Positions 5,170 to 5,189 of a stretch of DNA of 5,189 bases are shown piece after piece. Both the position numbers and the translations under genes were made by a program. Source of the DNA: CBFGWV01 sp965652545 (lineage in GTDB: Bacteria; Pseudomonadota; Gammaproteobacteria; Competibacterales; Competibacteraceae); assembly GCA_965652545.1 (NCBI GenBank), contig CBFGWV010000332.1, positions 1 to 5,189 on the forward strand, in the 5' to 3' direction. The notes below the pieces were generated by a model that worked only from the letters and a program-made list of their open reading frames with translations, did no database searches and was not told the DNA's origin. Each line of letters begins with the position of its first letter. The stretch's first letter is position 1.

Positions 5170-5189
5170 GAAAGACGTGGCACAGGGTA

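Noticed and set aside
1..5189. Search for tRNA or rRNA genes, CRISPR arrays, transposase genes or phage genes
   Set aside because: No cloverleaf-like sequence, regularly spaced repeats, transposase motifs or insertion-sequence ends were seen by eye.

Overview
The window is a moderately GC-rich bacterial chromosome segment with dense signalling genes. The protein families (a sugar-transfer-type ATP-grasp fragment, two Crp/Fnr regulators, and a PAS-GGDEF protein with clear Shine-Dalgarno sites) point to a pseudomonadote, most likely a gammaproteobacterium. That is inference from gene style; no marker gene fixes the genus.

Layout from left to right. Bases 3-542 (+) are the C-terminal part of an ATP-grasp protein that enters from outside the window. 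Two small genes on the minus strand follow, 561-845 and 1047-1373. Each encodes about 100 residues with a signal-peptide-like N-terminus and no family I recognise. A minus-strand intrinsic terminator at 960-985 separates them. Bases 1374-1631 are a divergent intergenic region with several short inverted repeats. A Crp/Fnr-type regulator (1632-2363, +) comes next and converges, 16 bases apart, on a large minus-strand diguanylate cyclase (2380-4179) with the order degenerate receiver, PAS, PAS, GGDEF. The cyclase diverges from a second Crp/Fnr-type regulator (4391-5122, +) across a 211-base region that holds a perfect 9-bp-arm hairpin. A hairpin near the right edge reads as a terminator for a minus-strand gene beyond the window.

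The central unit is the notable part. Two Crp/Fnr paralogues of exactly the same length (243 aa) bracket a c-di-GMP synthase that has an apparently complete active site and inhibitory site. Both regulators lack FNR-type iron-sulfur cysteines and the classical cAMP-pocket sequence, and both share a C-terminal CxCY motif. They differ at key positions of the recognition helix and ligand-pocket region. A reasonable hypothesis is a local circuit in which the cyclase and regulators share a signal or control one another, with the exported small proteins as possible outputs. The sequence shows proximity and architecture only; it does not show a regulatory connection.
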